64,000 bases of DNA from Hyphomicrobiales bacterium (GTDB lineage: Bacteria > Pseudomonadota > Alphaproteobacteria > Rhizobiales > JACESI01): NCBI GenBank assembly GCA_039973685.1, contig JBDWKL010000046.1, positions 62,001 through 126,000 of the forward strand, given 5' to 3'. Shown piece by piece: positions 1-9,612 of the stretch; the stretch's first letter is position 1, and each line of letters opens with the position of its first letter. The notes below the pieces were generated by a model. It ran no database searches. It was not told where the DNA came from and worked only from the letters and a program-made list of their open reading frames with translations. The translations under genes were made by a program, and so were the position numbers.

Positions 1-598
1 ATTTGAACGTCAGCGCGAAGAACAACTGGCAGCCGATCAACAGCGACAAATCCAAGCGAACGCAGATATTCTGCATTCATCTGACCATCAAATCGTGATC
101 GGCAACCCTGAGGGTGATGTCACGCTGATTGAGTTCTTTGATTATAACTGCGGATTTTGCCGTCAAACATTAGCAACCGTTGAAGCCTTGATTGAGCAAG
201 ATCCGAAAATCAAAGTTATCTTGAAAGAATTTCCTGTCCTTGGCCCGGGCTCTCAAGAAGCCGCCCGCATTTCAATAGCAGCATCAAAAATTGCACCAGC
301 GAAATACAAAGATCTGCACACACAGCTTTTGAGCTCTCAAGGTCAGGTCAATGAACGTATCGCCCTTGCGCTATCCGCCAATCTTGGCATCGACACTGAC
401 GAGCTTCAAAGCTTATCGCAAACGCGACAGGTGGAAGAAGCCATCGGTGAAGTCTATCAACTTGCCTCTGAATTAGGCATCAACGGTACACCTTCGTTTA
501 TTATCGGCAATGAGTTGATACCCGGCGCGGTAGATCTTGATGTATTGCAACAAAAAGTGAGTGCCATGCGCGAATGCGGTAAAACCACCTGCTCCTAG
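1..598 (+). CDS. DsbA-family thiol:disulfide oxidoreductase, 5' end outside window
   Basis: The reading frame is open from base 2 to the TAG at 596-598, so the gene begins before the window; a GTG at 95 is an internal valine, not the start. About 198 residues are visible. A hydrophilic Gln-rich stretch leads into a thioredoxin-fold domain with the redox motif CGFC after FFDYN (about visible residues 50-53) and the cis-proline loop GINGTPSF near the C-terminus. A second cysteine pair lies in the last seven residues. DsbA-like proteins of this type act in the periplasm on cysteine pairs of exported proteins, so a signal peptide is expected upstream of the window. It precedes aroQ by 114 bp on the same strand, the usual order in rhizobial genomes. 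The family call is firm; oxidase versus isomerase role is open. Confidence 0.9.
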   Translation, partial: FERQREEQLAADQQRQIQANADILHSSDHQIVIGNPEGDVTLIEFFDYNCGFCRQTLATVEALIEQDPKIKVILKEFPVLGPGSQEAARISIAASKIAPAKYKDLHTQLLSSQGQVNERIALALSANLGIDTDELQSLSQTRQVEEAIGEVYQLASELGINGTPSFIIGNELIPGAVDLDVLQQKVSAMRECGKTTCS

Positions 599-712
599 TA
601 TTTTGATGCGGTGAACAAAGCACGCTACCGTATAGTTTCCCTTTTGATTTGGCCGCCTCTCGCCTATAAAGAGTGCCAATACGAATAAAGTAAGAATAAG
701 AAAGCTTAGATT

Positions 713-1144
713 ATGACCAATGTTTTGGTTCTAAACGGCCCTAACCTAAATTTGTTAGGAACCAGAGAACCTGAAATTTATGGTGCGACCACTTTGGAGA
801 TGCTTGAGCAGGAATGTAAAAGCGTTGGCGAAAAGCTTGGGTTTACCGTGCAATGCCAACAGTCCAACCACGAAGGTGAACTTGTTGATGCACTTCAAGA
901 ATCTGGTGCTGCAGGCACATGGGTTGTCTTCAATCCTGGCGCCTACACACACACATCCGTCGCGCTGCATGACGCTATTGCAGGCAGTAATTGCAAGGTC
1001 ATTGAAGTGCATATTTCCAATGTTCATGCGCGCGAAGCTTTCCGCCACCATTCATATGTTTCCCCAGTTTCAAAAGGAACTATTGTAGGCTTGGGCACTT
1101 ACGGATATACACTCGCAATGCAAGCAATCGCAGCTACCTCCTAA
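713..1144 (+). CDS. aroQ: 3-dehydroquinate dehydratase, type II
   Basis: A 143-residue protein of the usual length for type II dehydroquinase, the shikimate enzyme converting 3-dehydroquinate to 3-dehydroshikimate in the cytoplasm. The N-terminus carries NGPNLNLLGTREPEIYG, with the catalytic tyrosine in EIYG and the flexible-lid arginine. NPGAYTHTS and EVHISN (catalytic histidine) follow, then the REAFRHHS segment. The ATG at 713 is the only sensible start because the signature begins at residue 8. It sits between the DsbA-like gene and accB (46 bp gap), all on the plus strand, a conserved alphaproteobacterial order that probably gives one transcript with accBC. Confidence 0.97.
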   Translation: MTNVLVLNGPNLNLLGTREPEIYGATTLEMLEQECKSVGEKLGFTVQCQQSNHEGELVDALQESGAAGTWVVFNPGAYTHTSVALHDAIAGSNCKVIEVHISNVHAREAFRHHSYVSPVSKGTIVGLGTYGYTLAMQAIAATS

Positions 1145-1189
1145 AAGGGCTAGATACCTAAAGCCCGATAGAGAATTAGAAGAATTAAA

Positions 1190-1663
1190 ATGGCAAAAAA
1201 CGAACCAATCGATCACGAACTCATCCGCAAATTGGCAGAACTTCTTTCAGAAACCGATTTGAATGAAATTGAAATTGAGCATGAGACATTGCGTCTACGC
1301 TTATCGAGAAACAGCGCAGTTACTCAAGTGGTTCAAGCGGCACCCGTCGCAGCAGCGCCTGTCGCAGCAGCGCCTGCTCCTAGCACAGCACCTGCCGCAG
1401 TCGCTGCACCAGCAGACAGCGCAGCATCAGAAAATGCACTTAAATCACCAATGGTTGGTACAGCGTACCTTTCCGCAGAACCAGGCAAACCTGCGTTTGT
1501 TTCTGTAGGTGACAAGGTAAAAGTCGGCCAGACTGTTTTGATCATTGAAGCCATGAAAACCATGAACCAAATTCCTGCCGATAAAGCAGGTACGGTGAAA
1601 GCCATTTTGGTTGATGATGCACAGCCAGTAGAATTTGGCGAGCCGCTCTTCGTGATCGAATAA
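1190..1663 (+). CDS. accB: Biotin carboxyl carrier protein of acetyl-CoA carboxylase
   Basis: A 157-residue carrier subunit that holds biotin for the first step of fatty-acid synthesis. Residues 1-45 form the usual N-terminal domain, followed by an Ala/Pro-rich mobile linker (about 47-80) and a biotinyl domain. The biotin-accepting lysine is K123 in EAMKTMNQ, where many homologues have EAMKLMN. The linker contains a short in-frame repeat, [11 protein letters not shown]. The gene is 12 bp upstream of accC, so the two are almost certainly co-transcribed and produced together. Confidence 0.98.
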   Translation: MAKNEPIDHELIRKLAELLSETDLNEIEIEHETLRLRLSRNSAVTQVVQAAPVAAAPVAAAPAPSTAPAAVAAPADSAASENALKSPMVGTAYLSAEPGKPAFVSVGDKVKVGQTVLIIEAMKTMNQIPADKAGTVKAILVDDAQPVEFGEPLFVIE

Positions 1664-1675
1664 GGGAGCGTTGGT

Positions 1676-3034
1676 TTGTTCAATAAACTTCTAATTGCCA
1701 ATCGCGGCGAAATCGCGCTTCGTATTCTTCGTGCTTGTAAAGAGCTTGGCATTCAAACTGTCGCCGCTCACTCAACTGCGGATGCTGACGCAATGCATGT
1801 ACGCCTTGCAGATGAGAGCGTTTGTATTGGGCCGCCTCCGGCGCGCGATTCTTATTTAAAAATACCGGAAATTTTGGCCGCTTGTGAAATCACAGGCGCT
1901 GAAGCGGTTCACCCAGGATATGGTTTTCTTTCTGAAAACGCCCGTTTTGCTGAGATTTTGGAAGCCCATAGCCTCACATTCGTTGGCCCTTCGGCGAAAC
2001 ATATCTCCATTATGGGTGATAAAATCACGGCAAAACAAACGGCAGAAGAACTCGGCATTCCCGTGGTTCCTGGCTCCAAAGGTGCCGTGAACAGCGTTGA
2101 AGAAGCCAAGAAGGTTGCCAGCGAAATCGGTTATCCAGTTATTGTAAAAGCGGCAAGCGGTGGCGGTGGTCGCGGCATGAAGGTCGCGATGACTGAGGCT
2201 GATATTGGAGAAGCTGTATCAACAGCTAAAGCCGAAGCAAAAGCAGCTTTTGGTGATGACGCACTTTATCTTGAAAAATACCTCATCACGCCGCGCCACA
2301 TTGAAATTCAAGTGTTTGGCGATGGCAAAGGCAATGCAATCCATTTGGGAGAGCGCGACTGTTCGCTACAGCGCCGCCACCAGAAAATCTGGGAAGAAGC
2401 CCTCTCCCCAACGCTCAATGAAGATGAGCGTGCGAGCATTGGCAAAATTTGCGCCGACGCTGTTGCAAAAATGGGATATTCGGGTGCTGGTACGGTTGAG
2501 TTCCTTTATGAAAATGGCGAGTTTTATTTCATTGAAATGAACACCCGCCTTCAAGTGGAACACCCAGTAACTGAAGCAGTTACGGGCATTGATTTGGTCC
2601 ACGAGCAACTTCGCGTTGCCGCTGGCGGTGATCTTTCCGTTACGCAAGACGACGTCAAATTTAATGGCCATGCCATTGAGTGCCGCATAAATGCGGAACA
2701 TCCTGTTACCTTCGCCCCTTCACCGGGCACAATTACACAATATCACCCACCAGGTGGTTTTGGGGTGCGCGTTGATTCAGGTGTCTATCAGGGCTACAAA
2801 ATCCCGCCTTATTATGACAGCTTAATTGGTAAGCTCATCGTTCACGGACGTAACCGGACAGACTGCATGATGCGTCTTCGCCGTGCTTTGAACGAATTTG
2901 TGGTTGACGGTATTGAGACGACAATTCCTTTGTTCCATTCATTATTGAACAACAAGGATATTCAAGACGGAATATATGATATTCATTGGCTTGAAAACTT
3001 TCTCGCCAATCCAGAAAATACCGATACCGTTTAA
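1676..3034 (+). CDS. accC: Acetyl-CoA carboxylase, biotin carboxylase subunit (TTG start)
   Basis: A 452-residue ATP-grasp enzyme that carboxylates biotin on AccB with bicarbonate and ATP. The protein opens with the standard FNKLLIANRGEIALRI and has the ATP-binding glycine loop GGGGRGMK (about 162-169) and the EMNTRLQVEHPVTE active-site segment (about 287-300). The start is a TTG; a GGGAG ribosome site lies seven bases upstream and the family N-terminus begins immediately after it, so no other start fits. It follows accB after 12 bp. Length and motifs are normal. Confidence 0.98.
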   Translation: MFNKLLIANRGEIALRILRACKELGIQTVAAHSTADADAMHVRLADESVCIGPPPARDSYLKIPEILAACEITGAEAVHPGYGFLSENARFAEILEAHSLTFVGPSAKHISIMGDKITAKQTAEELGIPVVPGSKGAVNSVEEAKKVASEIGYPVIVKAASGGGGRGMKVAMTEADIGEAVSTAKAEAKAAFGDDALYLEKYLITPRHIEIQVFGDGKGNAIHLGERDCSLQRRHQKIWEEALSPTLNEDERASIGKICADAVAKMGYSGAGTVEFLYENGEFYFIEMNTRLQVEHPVTEAVTGIDLVHEQLRVAAGGDLSVTQDDVKFNGHAIECRINAEHPVTFAPSPGTITQYHPPGGFGVRVDSGVYQGYKIPPYYDSLIGKLIVHGRNRTDCMMRLRRALNEFVVDGIETTIPLFHSLLNNKDIQDGIYDIHWLENFLANPENTDTV

Positions 3035-3067
3035 ATAAGTTCGAACGCTTTCTGACTGGAATAGCTG

Positions 3068-3736
3068 TTGTCTTCGACTGCTGACTTTCAAATTACGCCG
3101 CAAGTTTTGCTGAAAGCTTATGCGTGCGGCATTTTTCCGATGGCCGAAAGCGCTGACGACGATGGTTTATTCTGGGTTGAACCTGAAGAGCGCGGTATTA
3201 TTCCGCTTACAGACTTCCATATACCGCGCCGTTTGAAGAAAACCATTCGCAAGAGCCCCTACCGCGTTGTTAGCAACAAAGACTTTGAGGCTGTGATTGA
3301 TGGATGTGCAGCAGTAACGCCTGATCGCGATGTAACGTGGATCAACGGACCTATCCGAAGGCTGTATAAAGACCTATTCGAAACAGGTCGCGCCCACACC
3401 GTGGAAGTATACGACGGGGATGATCTCGTTGGTGGCCTTTATGGTGTTCATCTTGGTGGCGCATTTTTCGGGGAAAGTATGTTTTCTCGTGCACGCGATG
3501 CGTCAAAAATCGCGCTTACCCACCTCGTCGCCCGTATGTGTGCAGGTGGTTTCCGTCTGCTTGATACGCAATTCACAACCGACCACTTGAAAACTTTCGG
3601 CGCTATAGATGTAAGTCGCCACCGTTATCACCTGCTTTTAGAAACAGCGCTCGATCGACGGGGTGATTTTCATGCCTTAGATGAATCTATAAGCGGCGCC
3701 GAAGCGCTTAAAATCATTGAAGAATTTAAAATATAA
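3068..3736 (+). CDS. aat: Leucyl/phenylalanyl-tRNA--protein transferase (TTG start)
   Basis: A 222-residue Aat protein that adds Leu or Phe from aminoacyl-tRNA to proteins beginning with Arg or Lys, marking them for ClpS/ClpAP. Diagnostic stretches are [14 protein letters not shown] near the N-terminus, [13 protein letters not shown], the catalytic core [20 protein letters not shown] and the C-terminal [16 protein letters not shown]. The start is TTG at 3068 with only a weak GGA upstream; the first ATG would remove conserved sequence. It lies 33 bp after accC. A second N-degron transferase, bpt, is at 28499-29305 in this window. Confidence 0.96.
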   Translation: MSSTADFQITPQVLLKAYACGIFPMAESADDDGLFWVEPEERGIIPLTDFHIPRRLKKTIRKSPYRVVSNKDFEAVIDGCAAVTPDRDVTWINGPIRRLYKDLFETGRAHTVEVYDGDDLVGGLYGVHLGGAFFGESMFSRARDASKIALTHLVARMCAGGFRLLDTQFTTDHLKTFGAIDVSRHRYHLLLETALDRRGDFHALDESISGAEALKIIEEFKI

Positions 3737-3743
3737 CCGACGA

Positions 3744-4373
3744 TTAGCCGCGTAGCGGATTTATGGTTGGCGTAGGCGGTGGGGCTAAAGCCGGTTCCCC
3801 TGAGGTCTCTGGGGAATCGCTGTCATCATTGCCAAACCCACGGCCGCCCAAATCATCATCTGATGTGGTGACAGGTTTGAGCGAAAACTGATCAGCAGAT
3901 TTACAATCCACAAGCCAAACATCATAAACCGCGTGATCAACGGCATGCAGACCTGGGCTCGCGGCAAACATCCAACCGCTGAAAAGGTCTTGAATCTTTC
4001 GATCCAATTTCTCTTCAGACACTTTTACAAAGCCTGTCGTTTGTGGTGTTTCCGTTGCTGGACGGGTATAACAAACCTTCGGCGTTACCTGCAAAGCACC
4101 AAACTGTACGGTTTCATTGACTTTAACGTCAAAGCGAATGATCCGGCCTGTTATTTTATCAAGCCCAGCAAACACAGCCACATCATTGACAATTTTTTGC
4201 GGTGGTGGCGGCGTTGCAATACCATTCACGAAACCAGCAGGCACTTCTTCCGTGCCCTGCTCTGTTTGGATTTGCTGGCCAATCACTCCTTCAATAGTCG
4301 TTTGAGCATTCACTGCTTGAAACGGCAAAAGGCTACTAACGGCAAGAATAAGGGCTGATCGTTTTTTAGACAT
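3744..4373 (-). CDS. Exported DUF2155-domain protein
   Basis: A 209-residue protein with a clear Sec signal peptide (KKRS, hydrophobic core, probable cleavage after AVNA near residue 23). The central domain (about 60-160) matches what I know as DUF2155: VAVFAGLDKITGRIIRFDVKVNETVQFGALQVTPKVCYTRP-type sequence, then FSGWMFAASPGLHAVDHAVYDVWLVDCK near the end. Two cysteines in the domain could form a periplasmic disulfide. The C-terminus is Pro/Gly-rich and disordered-looking. The family is widespread in alphaproteobacteria next to aat and the NDUFA12-like gene, as here; its function is not established. It converges with aat, with only seven bases between the two stop codons. Confidence 0.85.
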   Translation of the reverse strand: MSKKRSALILAVSSLLPFQAVNAQTTIEGVIGQQIQTEQGTEEVPAGFVNGIATPPPPQKIVNDVAVFAGLDKITGRIIRFDVKVNETVQFGALQVTPKVCYTRPATETPQTTGFVKVSEEKLDRKIQDLFSGWMFAASPGLHAVDHAVYDVWLVDCKSADQFSLKPVTTSDDDLGGRGFGNDDSDSPETSGEPALAPPPTPTINPLRG

Positions 4374-4487
4374 AAGCTAATTTATCGCACGAAGCGTCTA
4401 TCTTGTAGTGACATAGGCTGGTGAAGTTGAAACATTGTACCAAATGACGGCAATTTAACGACGTCAAAACCGCCGTTCCTTTTTTAC

Positions 4488-4865
4488 TTAAGGCGTCCAC
4501 GCTTCATAATCAGAAGCAGGTGCATCCCCTTCCGCTGCGCGGCGCACAGTGGCCGGACGATAGGCATTTGCCGTTCCAGTCTGATTAGCTTTGTGAGCTA
4601 ATTCCCAAGAATAAGCCTTGTAGCCATCTTCGGTTGGTGGTGTATCCGTTTTATGGTGCATCCAACCATGCCAACCCGCTTGTATTTCTGACGCTTCAAC
4701 AACATCAGAGTAGATAACCCAACGGCGCTCATCGTCGCGATCGCGATAATAAACATTGCCATTTAGGTCTTCACCAACGCGCACACCTTTGCGCCAAGTG
4801 TAAAAGCGAACACCAAGTGTTTGCCCACGCCACCATGTGAATATTTGAAGCAGAGTATCTTTCAT
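4488..4865 (-). CDS. NDUFA12-family NADH:ubiquinone oxidoreductase accessory subunit
   Basis: A 125-residue protein of the NDUFA12 (B17.2) family, the supernumerary complex I subunit shared by alphaproteobacteria and mitochondria. Visible family features are FTWWRGQTLGVRFYTWRKG at the N-terminus, DLNGNVYYRDRDDERRWVIY, and ASEIQAGWHGWMHHKTDTPP with the WHGWMHH core. It probably binds the peripheral arm of complex I on the cytoplasmic side. No signal peptide or membrane segment is seen. Located 114 bp upstream of the DUF2155 gene on the same strand. It begins the minus-strand pair that diverges from nrdJ. Confidence 0.93.
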   Translation of the reverse strand: MKDTLLQIFTWWRGQTLGVRFYTWRKGVRVGEDLNGNVYYRDRDDERRWVIYSDVVEASEIQAGWHGWMHHKTDTPPTEDGYKAYSWELAHKANQTGTANAYRPATVRRAAEGDAPASDYEAWTP

Positions 4866-5310
4866 GTGTTCCCGCCGAGAATTAGGAATCTAAAGTTGCT
4901 GAGTATATGCGCTTTTAATGCCAATTTGTCCAGCTTCATGCCTCATATCACCCCGAAAATTTCACTAATTTTATCCAAGGAATTTTATACGGTTATCCCC
5001 GTAATTTTGAATTTTACCCCCATATTTAGATATTTTTTAAGAGTCACACACTAATGCTTGACGTGGAAAACCGATTCACACTAGTTTCGAAACGTTGGCG
5101 GCGATGGCTAACAAAAAATCCTGCGAGTTTCACTCTGCGTGTATCTGATAAAGCCCAAAAAAGGCTTTATGGGACAGGGGTTTATGCGTCTTAGTCGCGG
5201 CATTTAGTCGTTCGAGTTTCAGCGTAAATTGTTGCGTATTTTTGAAATTCCTAGTGTTTCCGTAGCTTACATTTTCATGTCAAAAAACTATTGTGGACGG
5301 TTTGCCAAAA
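4866..5310. other. Gene-free upstream region of nrdJ
   Basis: I see no convincing gene here. The stretch is AT-rich near 4960-5050. A perfect 8-bp hairpin (ATAAAGCC / GGCTTTAT, loop of seven) lies at 5148-5170, with no T-run after it on the plus strand, so it is not a convincing terminator. A 46-codon open frame starting at 5054 lacks a ribosome site. The nrdJ control elements begin at 5311. Confidence 0.5.
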
Positions 5311-5326
5311 ACACAATATGTTGCAG
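5311..5326 (+). promoter_or_regulatory. NrdR box 1 upstream of nrdJ
   Basis: The 16-mer ACACAATATGTTGCAG matches the NrdR-box pattern acaCwAtATaTwGtgt, with the right arm weaker than the left. It is one of a pair whose starts are 31 bp apart, about three helical turns, which is the usual spacing for paired NrdR boxes. The repressor is encoded in this window at 20869-21345. Confidence 0.8.
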
Positions 5327-5341
5327 ACTAAAGCGGCGTTA

Positions 5342-5357
5342 ATACTATATTTAGTAG
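5342..5357 (+). promoter_or_regulatory. NrdR box 2 upstream of nrdJ
   Basis: The 16-mer ATACTATATTTAGTAG fits the NrdR-box core CTATATTTAGT and lies exactly 31 bp downstream of box 1. A possible sigma70-type promoter, TTGCAG at 5321-5326 and TACTAT at 5343-5348 with 16 bases between, would overlap both boxes, as expected for repression by NrdR binding. The promoter assignment is inference. Confidence 0.78.
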
Positions 5358-5364
5358 TTGAGCG

Positions 5365-5616
5365 AAAGCTTGGGGGGTGTCCTGAACAGATTCGGACTGG
5401 ACACTTGATGCCGGGAAATCTCGGAAAGTACAGCTAACTAAAGACTGCCATAAACCGCCATATACGGTTTTGGCAATGGGCAAACACCGACCAAATTGGC
5501 CGGATTGCTCATGAATACGATGAATGTGTCAGGCCGCGAAGGGGTTCAGTGTAAACTGAGAAAACGCACCTGATGTGAGGGTAATTTAAGGGCAAGAGGC
5601 CCGCTGGAGAAATAAC
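5365..5616 (+). promoter_or_regulatory. Hairpin-rich 5' leader of nrdJ, candidate structured RNA
   Basis: Between the NrdR boxes and the GTG start there are about 250 bases of leader with successive hairpins. They are GTGTCC/GGACAC (5377-5404); CCGGG-AAAT-CTCGG (5411-5424); a ten-pair helix with one bulge, GCCA-T-AAACCG against CGGTTTTGGC (5447-5474); CCAAATTGG (5491-5499); TTCAGT-GTAA-ACTGAG with a GNRA-type loop (5545-5560); and GGGC/GCCC (5590-5602) just before the ribosome site. I do not see the B12-box (GCCACTG) of cobalamin riboswitches. A published candidate motif upstream of nrdJ genes exists in my memory, but I cannot match this sequence to it. Function unknown. Confidence 0.5.
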
Positions 5617-8600
5617 GTGCGCATAGAAAGACGCTATACTAAAGAAGGCCAATCAGCATACGCGGAAGTTGATTTTCGCGAGGCGACAAGTGAAATTAAA
5701 AATCCTGATGGAACAATTGTATTCCGCTTAGAGAATATTCAGGTTCCAAACCAGTTCAGTCAGGTAGCAAGTGATATTCTCGCGCAAAAATATTTCCGTA
5801 AAGCAGGCGTACCAGCACGTTTGAAGAAGGTAGAGGAAAATGATGTTCCTTCTTTCTTATGGCGTTCTGTCGCTGACGAAAAAGCCTTGGCTGAGTTGCC
5901 AGAAGATGAGCGCTATGGCTCTGAAACTGATGCACGCCAAGTTTTTGACCGTCTCGCTGGCACATGGGCATACTGGGGCTGGAAAGGTGGCTATTTCGAT
6001 AGCGATGCTGACGCACAAGCATTTTATGACGAGCTTAGCTACATGCTTTGCACACAGCGTTGCGCGCCAAACAGCCCGCAGTGGTTCAACACTGGCCTTC
6101 ATTGGGCATACGGCATCGACGGCCCAAGCCAAGGACACCACTATGTTGATTTTGAAACAGGCAAACTGACGAAATCAAAGTCTTCATATGAGCACCCACA
6201 GCCGCATGCTTGTTTCATTCAGTCTGTAGCTGATGATCTCGTAAACGAAGGCGGCATCATGGACCTATGGGTTCGTGAAGCACGTTTGTTCAAATATGGC
6301 TCAGGCACAGGCTCAAACTTCTCGCACCTTCGTGGCGCGGGTGAATCTCTTGCTGGTGGTGGTAAATCATCTGGCTTGATGAGCTTCTTGAAAATTGGTG
6401 ACCGTGCTGCGGGCGCCATTAAGTCTGGCGGCACAACACGTCGTGCAGCGAAAATGGTTGTGGTCGACATTGATCACCCAGATATTGAAGAATACATCAA
6501 CTGGAAAGTGAAAGAAGAGCAGAAAGTTGCAGCTCTCGTCACAGGTTCTAAGGTTGCCTCTAAGCACCTTAAAGCGATCATGAAAGCCTGCGTGAATTGT
6601 TCAGGTTCAGGTGATGACTGCTTTGATGTTTCAAAGAACCCTGCCCTAAAACGCGAAGTACGTGCGGCTAAAAAAGCGCTTGTGCCTGAAAACTATGTTC
6701 AGCGCGTTATTCAATTCGCTAAGCAAGGCTATAAAGACATTGAATTTCCTGTGTACGACACAGACTGGGATTCAGAAGCCTACCTCACAGTTGCAGGCCA
6801 AAACTCGAACAACTCTGTTCGTGTAACTGATGATTTCCTTCGTGCCGTTCAAGAAGACAGCACATGGGATCTTACAGGCCGCATCTCTGGCAATGTTGTT
6901 AAAACACTAGAAGCGCGCGATCTTTGGGAACAAGTTGGCCATGCCGCTTGGGCATCAGCTGATCCGGGCATTCAGTACCACACAACAATCAATGACTGGC
7001 ACACATGCCCAGCATCTGGTGAAATTCGGGCATCAAACCCTTGTTCTGAATATATGTTCTTGGATGATACCGCTTGTAACCTTGCCTCATTGAACTTGCT
7101 TCAATTCAGAGCAGAAGATGGTTCTTTCCAAGTGGAAGACTTTGAACACGGTGTTCGCCTTTGGATGATTGTGCTTGAGATTTCTGTTCTCATGGCGCAG
7201 TTCCCATCGAAGGAAATTGCTCAGCTCTCTTATAAGTACCGCACAACGGGTCTAGGCTTTGCCAATATCGGTGGCTTGCTGATGACATCTGGCATCCCTT
7301 ACGATTCTGAGGAAGGCCGTGCGATTTGTGGCGCGATCTCTGCCATCATGACAGGTGTTTGCTATGCGACATCTGCTGAAATGGCGAAAGAGCAAGGCCC
7401 ATTCCCGGGTTATAAGCCTAACCGTGATCACATGTTGCGCGTTATGCGTAACCACCGTCGTGCCGCTTATGGTGAGACATCAGGTTATGAAAAGCTAAGT
7501 GTTGATCCTGTTGCCCTCATTGCAAAGGATTGCCCAGAACCAAAACTTATCGAGCGAGCCCGCGCTGCATGGGATGCGGCCGTTGAACTTGGTGAGAAGC
7601 ACGGTTACCGCAATGCGCAATCAACTGTGGTCGCTCCAACAGGCACAATCGGTCTTGTTATGGATTGTGACACAACAGGCATCGAACCAGATTTCGCGCT
7701 TGTGAAGTTTAAAAAGCTTGCAGGTGGTGGTTACTTCAAAATCATCAACCAAGCCGTACCAGAAGCCCTTCGCACACTCGGCTATAGCGAGAGTGAACTT
7801 GCGGAAATCGAAGCTTTTGCTGTTGGTCATGGTTCATTGGCACAAGCGCCAGCAGTCAACCACTCAACGTTGAAGAACAAAGGCTTTACCGATGAGAAAA
7901 TTGCAGCGGTTGAATCAGGTCTTGGTTCAGCATTCGACATTAAGTTCGTTTTCAACAAATGGACCCTTGGCGATGATTTCTGCAAAAACACACTCAACAT
8001 CACTGATGAACAGCTGAATGATTTCAACTTTAACATGTTGGCTCACCTTGGTTTTTCAAAGGCTGACATTGAAGCAGCAAACTCACATGTTTGCGGCACG
8101 ATGACCTTGGAAGGTGCGCCATTCCTTAAGGAAGAGCATTACCCAGTCTTTGATTGTGCAAATCCATGTGGTCGTACCGGCAAGCGTTTCTTGTCTGTAA
8201 ACAGCCACATCGACATGATGGCAGCATCTCAGCCGTTTATCTCTGGCGCGATTTCTAAAACCATCAACATGCCAAATGTTGCAACGGTTGAAGATTGTAA
8301 AGACGCTTACATGCGCTCATGGCAGAAAGCCTTGAAAGCAAACGCGCTTTATCGTGATGGCTCAAAACTATCTCAGCCCCTCAATGCATCCCTTCTTGAA
8401 GACGAGGATATGGATGACGAGGATGCAGTCGAAGAATTGGCAGCAATGCCACAGACTGCTCAAATTGAGAAAGTGACTGAGAAAATTGTCGAGCGCATCG
8501 TCGAACGTCAAATCCGCGAACGTGAGAAAATGCCAGATCGCCGCAAAGGCTACACGCAAAAAGCGCGTGTTGGTGGCCATAAGGTTTATGTCACGACAGG

Positions 8601-9354
8601 TGAATATGGCGATGGTCGTCTTGGTGAAATCTTCATCGACATGCACAAAGAAGGCGCTGCTTTCCGTGCGATGATGAACAACTTCGCGATCGCCGTCTCA
8701 CTTGGCCTTCAATATGGTGTGCCACTTGAAGAATATGTGGAAGCCTTCACTTTCACCCGCTTTGAACCAGCAGGCATGGTGCAAGGTAATGAGGCAATCA
8801 AGAATGCAACGTCAATTCTTGATTACATCTTCCGCGAGCTGGCCGTTTCCTACCTTGAGCGCCATGATCTTGCTCATGTAGATACATCAGACTTTGGCAA
8901 CACATCCCTTGGCAAAAATAAGCCAGATGATGGTGGTGCAGGTCATGTGGTTTCTCGTGGTCTTGTTCGTGGGCAAAACCTCAAGCTTCTTACCAATGAG
9001 CCAGTAGGTTCTGCCGGTGGAGATGGGCCTTCTGCAACAGTTACAGCCATTGGCGCAACGGCAGCCGTTGGTGTTGCAACTGCCAGCGGTGCAGCGACTG
9101 CCAGCGGTGCGGCAACTGCGTTCAAGCGGGATTATGAAGTGGAAGTAAATTCCGGCTTCGCATCCCCTGCTCAAGATGCCTATGAAGCAACTGAACCAAT
9201 GCCAAAACCATTGGATACAGCTGAACAACGCGCCCAAGCCCGCATGAAAGGCTATGAAGGCGAAGCTTGTGCTGAGTGCGCCAACTTTACGATGGTGCGC
9301 AACGGTACGTGCTTAAAGTGCGATACATGCGGATCAACCAGTGGTTGCAGCTAA
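5617..9354 (+). CDS. nrdJ: Vitamin B12-dependent (class II) ribonucleotide reductase
   Basis: A 1245-residue adenosylcobalamin-dependent ribonucleotide reductase that makes deoxyribonucleotides with or without oxygen. The start is GTG at 5617 with GGAGA seven bases upstream. Features include the substrate-site cysteine in PHACFIQS (about 199), NPCSEY (about 474-479) with an active-site cysteine and glutamate, VAPTGTIG in the second half, and a C-terminal cysteine-rich zinc/redox tail ending [11 protein letters not shown]. Residues about 320-410 ([11 protein letters not shown] onward) are an insert I associate with rhizobial NrdJ. Between the catalytic domain and the tail is an Ala/Thr/Gly linker with an 18-bp tandem repeat (9073-9108). 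Regulation is expected through the paired NrdR boxes and perhaps the structured leader. Confidence 0.97.
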   Translation: MRIERRYTKEGQSAYAEVDFREATSEIKNPDGTIVFRLENIQVPNQFSQVASDILAQKYFRKAGVPARLKKVEENDVPSFLWRSVADEKALAELPEDERYGSETDARQVFDRLAGTWAYWGWKGGYFDSDADAQAFYDELSYMLCTQRCAPNSPQWFNTGLHWAYGIDGPSQGHHYVDFETGKLTKSKSSYEHPQPHACFIQSVADDLVNEGGIMDLWVREARLFKYGSGTGSNFSHLRGAGESLAGGGKSSGLMSFLKIGDRAAGAIKSGGTTRRAAKMVVVDIDHPDIEEYINWKVKEEQKVAALVTGSKVASKHLKAIMKACVNCSGSGDDCFDVSKNPALKREVRAAKKALVPENYVQRVIQFAKQGYKDIEFPVYDTDWDSEAYLTVAGQNSNNSVRVTDDFLRAVQEDSTWDLTGRISGNVVKTLEARDLWEQVGHAAWASADPGIQYHTTINDWHTCPASGEIRASNPCSEYMFLDDTACNLASLNLLQFRAEDGSFQVEDFEHGVRLWMIVLEISVLMAQFPSKEIAQLSYKYRTTGLGFANIGGLLMTSGIPYDSEEGRAICGAISAIMTGVCYATSAEMAKEQGPFPGYKPNRDHMLRVMRNHRRAAYGETSGYEKLSVDPVALIAKDCPEPKLIERARAAWDAAVELGEKHGYRNAQSTVVAPTGTIGLVMDCDTTGIEPDFALVKFKKLAGGGYFKIINQAVPEALRTLGYSESELAEIEAFAVGHGSLAQAPAVNHSTLKNKGFTDEKIAAVESGLGSAFDIKFVFNKWTLGDDFCKNTLNITDEQLNDFNFNMLAHLGFSKADIEAANSHVCGTMTLEGAPFLKEEHYPVFDCANPCGRTGKRFLSVNSHIDMMAASQPFISGAISKTINMPNVATVEDCKDAYMRSWQKALKANALYRDGSKLSQPLNASLLEDEDMDDEDAVEELAAMPQTAQIEKVTEKIVERIVERQIREREKMPDRRKGYTQKARVGGHKVYVTTGEYGDGRLGEIFIDMHKEGAAFRAMMNNFAIAVSLGLQYGVPLEEYVEAFTFTRFEPAGMVQGNEAIKNATSILDYIFRELAVSYLERHDLAHVDTSDFGNTSLGKNKPDDGGAGHVVSRGLVRGQNLKLLTNEPVGSAGGDGPSATVTAIGATAAVGVATASGAATASGAATAFKRDYEVEVNSGFASPAQDAYEATEPMPKPLDTAEQRAQARMKGYEGEACAECANFTMVRNGTCLKCDTCGSTSGCS
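9073..9108 (+). repeat. Two-unit 18-bp in-frame tandem repeat inside nrdJ
   Basis: GTTGCAACTGCCAGCGGT is followed directly by GCAGCGACTGCCAGCGGT and then a partial third unit, encoding (V/A)ATASG repeats in the linker before the C-terminal cysteine tail. It lengthens a flexible linker without touching catalytic motifs. Confidence 0.75.
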
Positions 9355-9384
9355 GATTTATCGGAACGTTTAACCAGAATCGAG

Positions 9385-9412
9385 CGGCGCCCAAGTGGCG
9401 CCGTTTGTTATT
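9385..9412 (+). terminator. Rho-independent terminator of nrdJ
   Basis: The hairpin CGGCGCC-CAAGT-GGCGCCG is perfect and is followed by TTTGTTATTT, 31 bases after the nrdJ stop codon. Confidence 0.85.
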
Positions 9413-9612
9413 TCACCCTAAAGCCTTTGATTTTACTCCTATTTTTTGTTGCATAAAAACATCACATCACTCAAAATTAACACAACCTAATGATTGGTTA
9501 ATGGCGCAACCCTTTGAAATACTTAATTATTGGGCTTCGTTCACTACCCAATACACACGACCGTGAATTTAAAGCATTAGCAAAAATCTAAAACTCGCAT
9601 TACGTTGCAATC

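Noticed and set aside
5054-5194. 46-codon open frame upstream of nrdJ
   Set aside because: No ribosome site, arginine/tryptophan-rich sequence of no recognisable kind, and it lies in the regulatory region.
5408-5437. Nine-codon upstream reading frame in the nrdJ leader as a leader peptide
   Set aside because: No ribosome site and no repeated codons suggesting attenuation; its ATG falls between two hairpins.
5365-5616. Cobalamin riboswitch in the nrdJ leader
   Set aside because: The GCCACTG B12-box and the other conserved core strings are absent on the plus strand; only generic hairpins are present.
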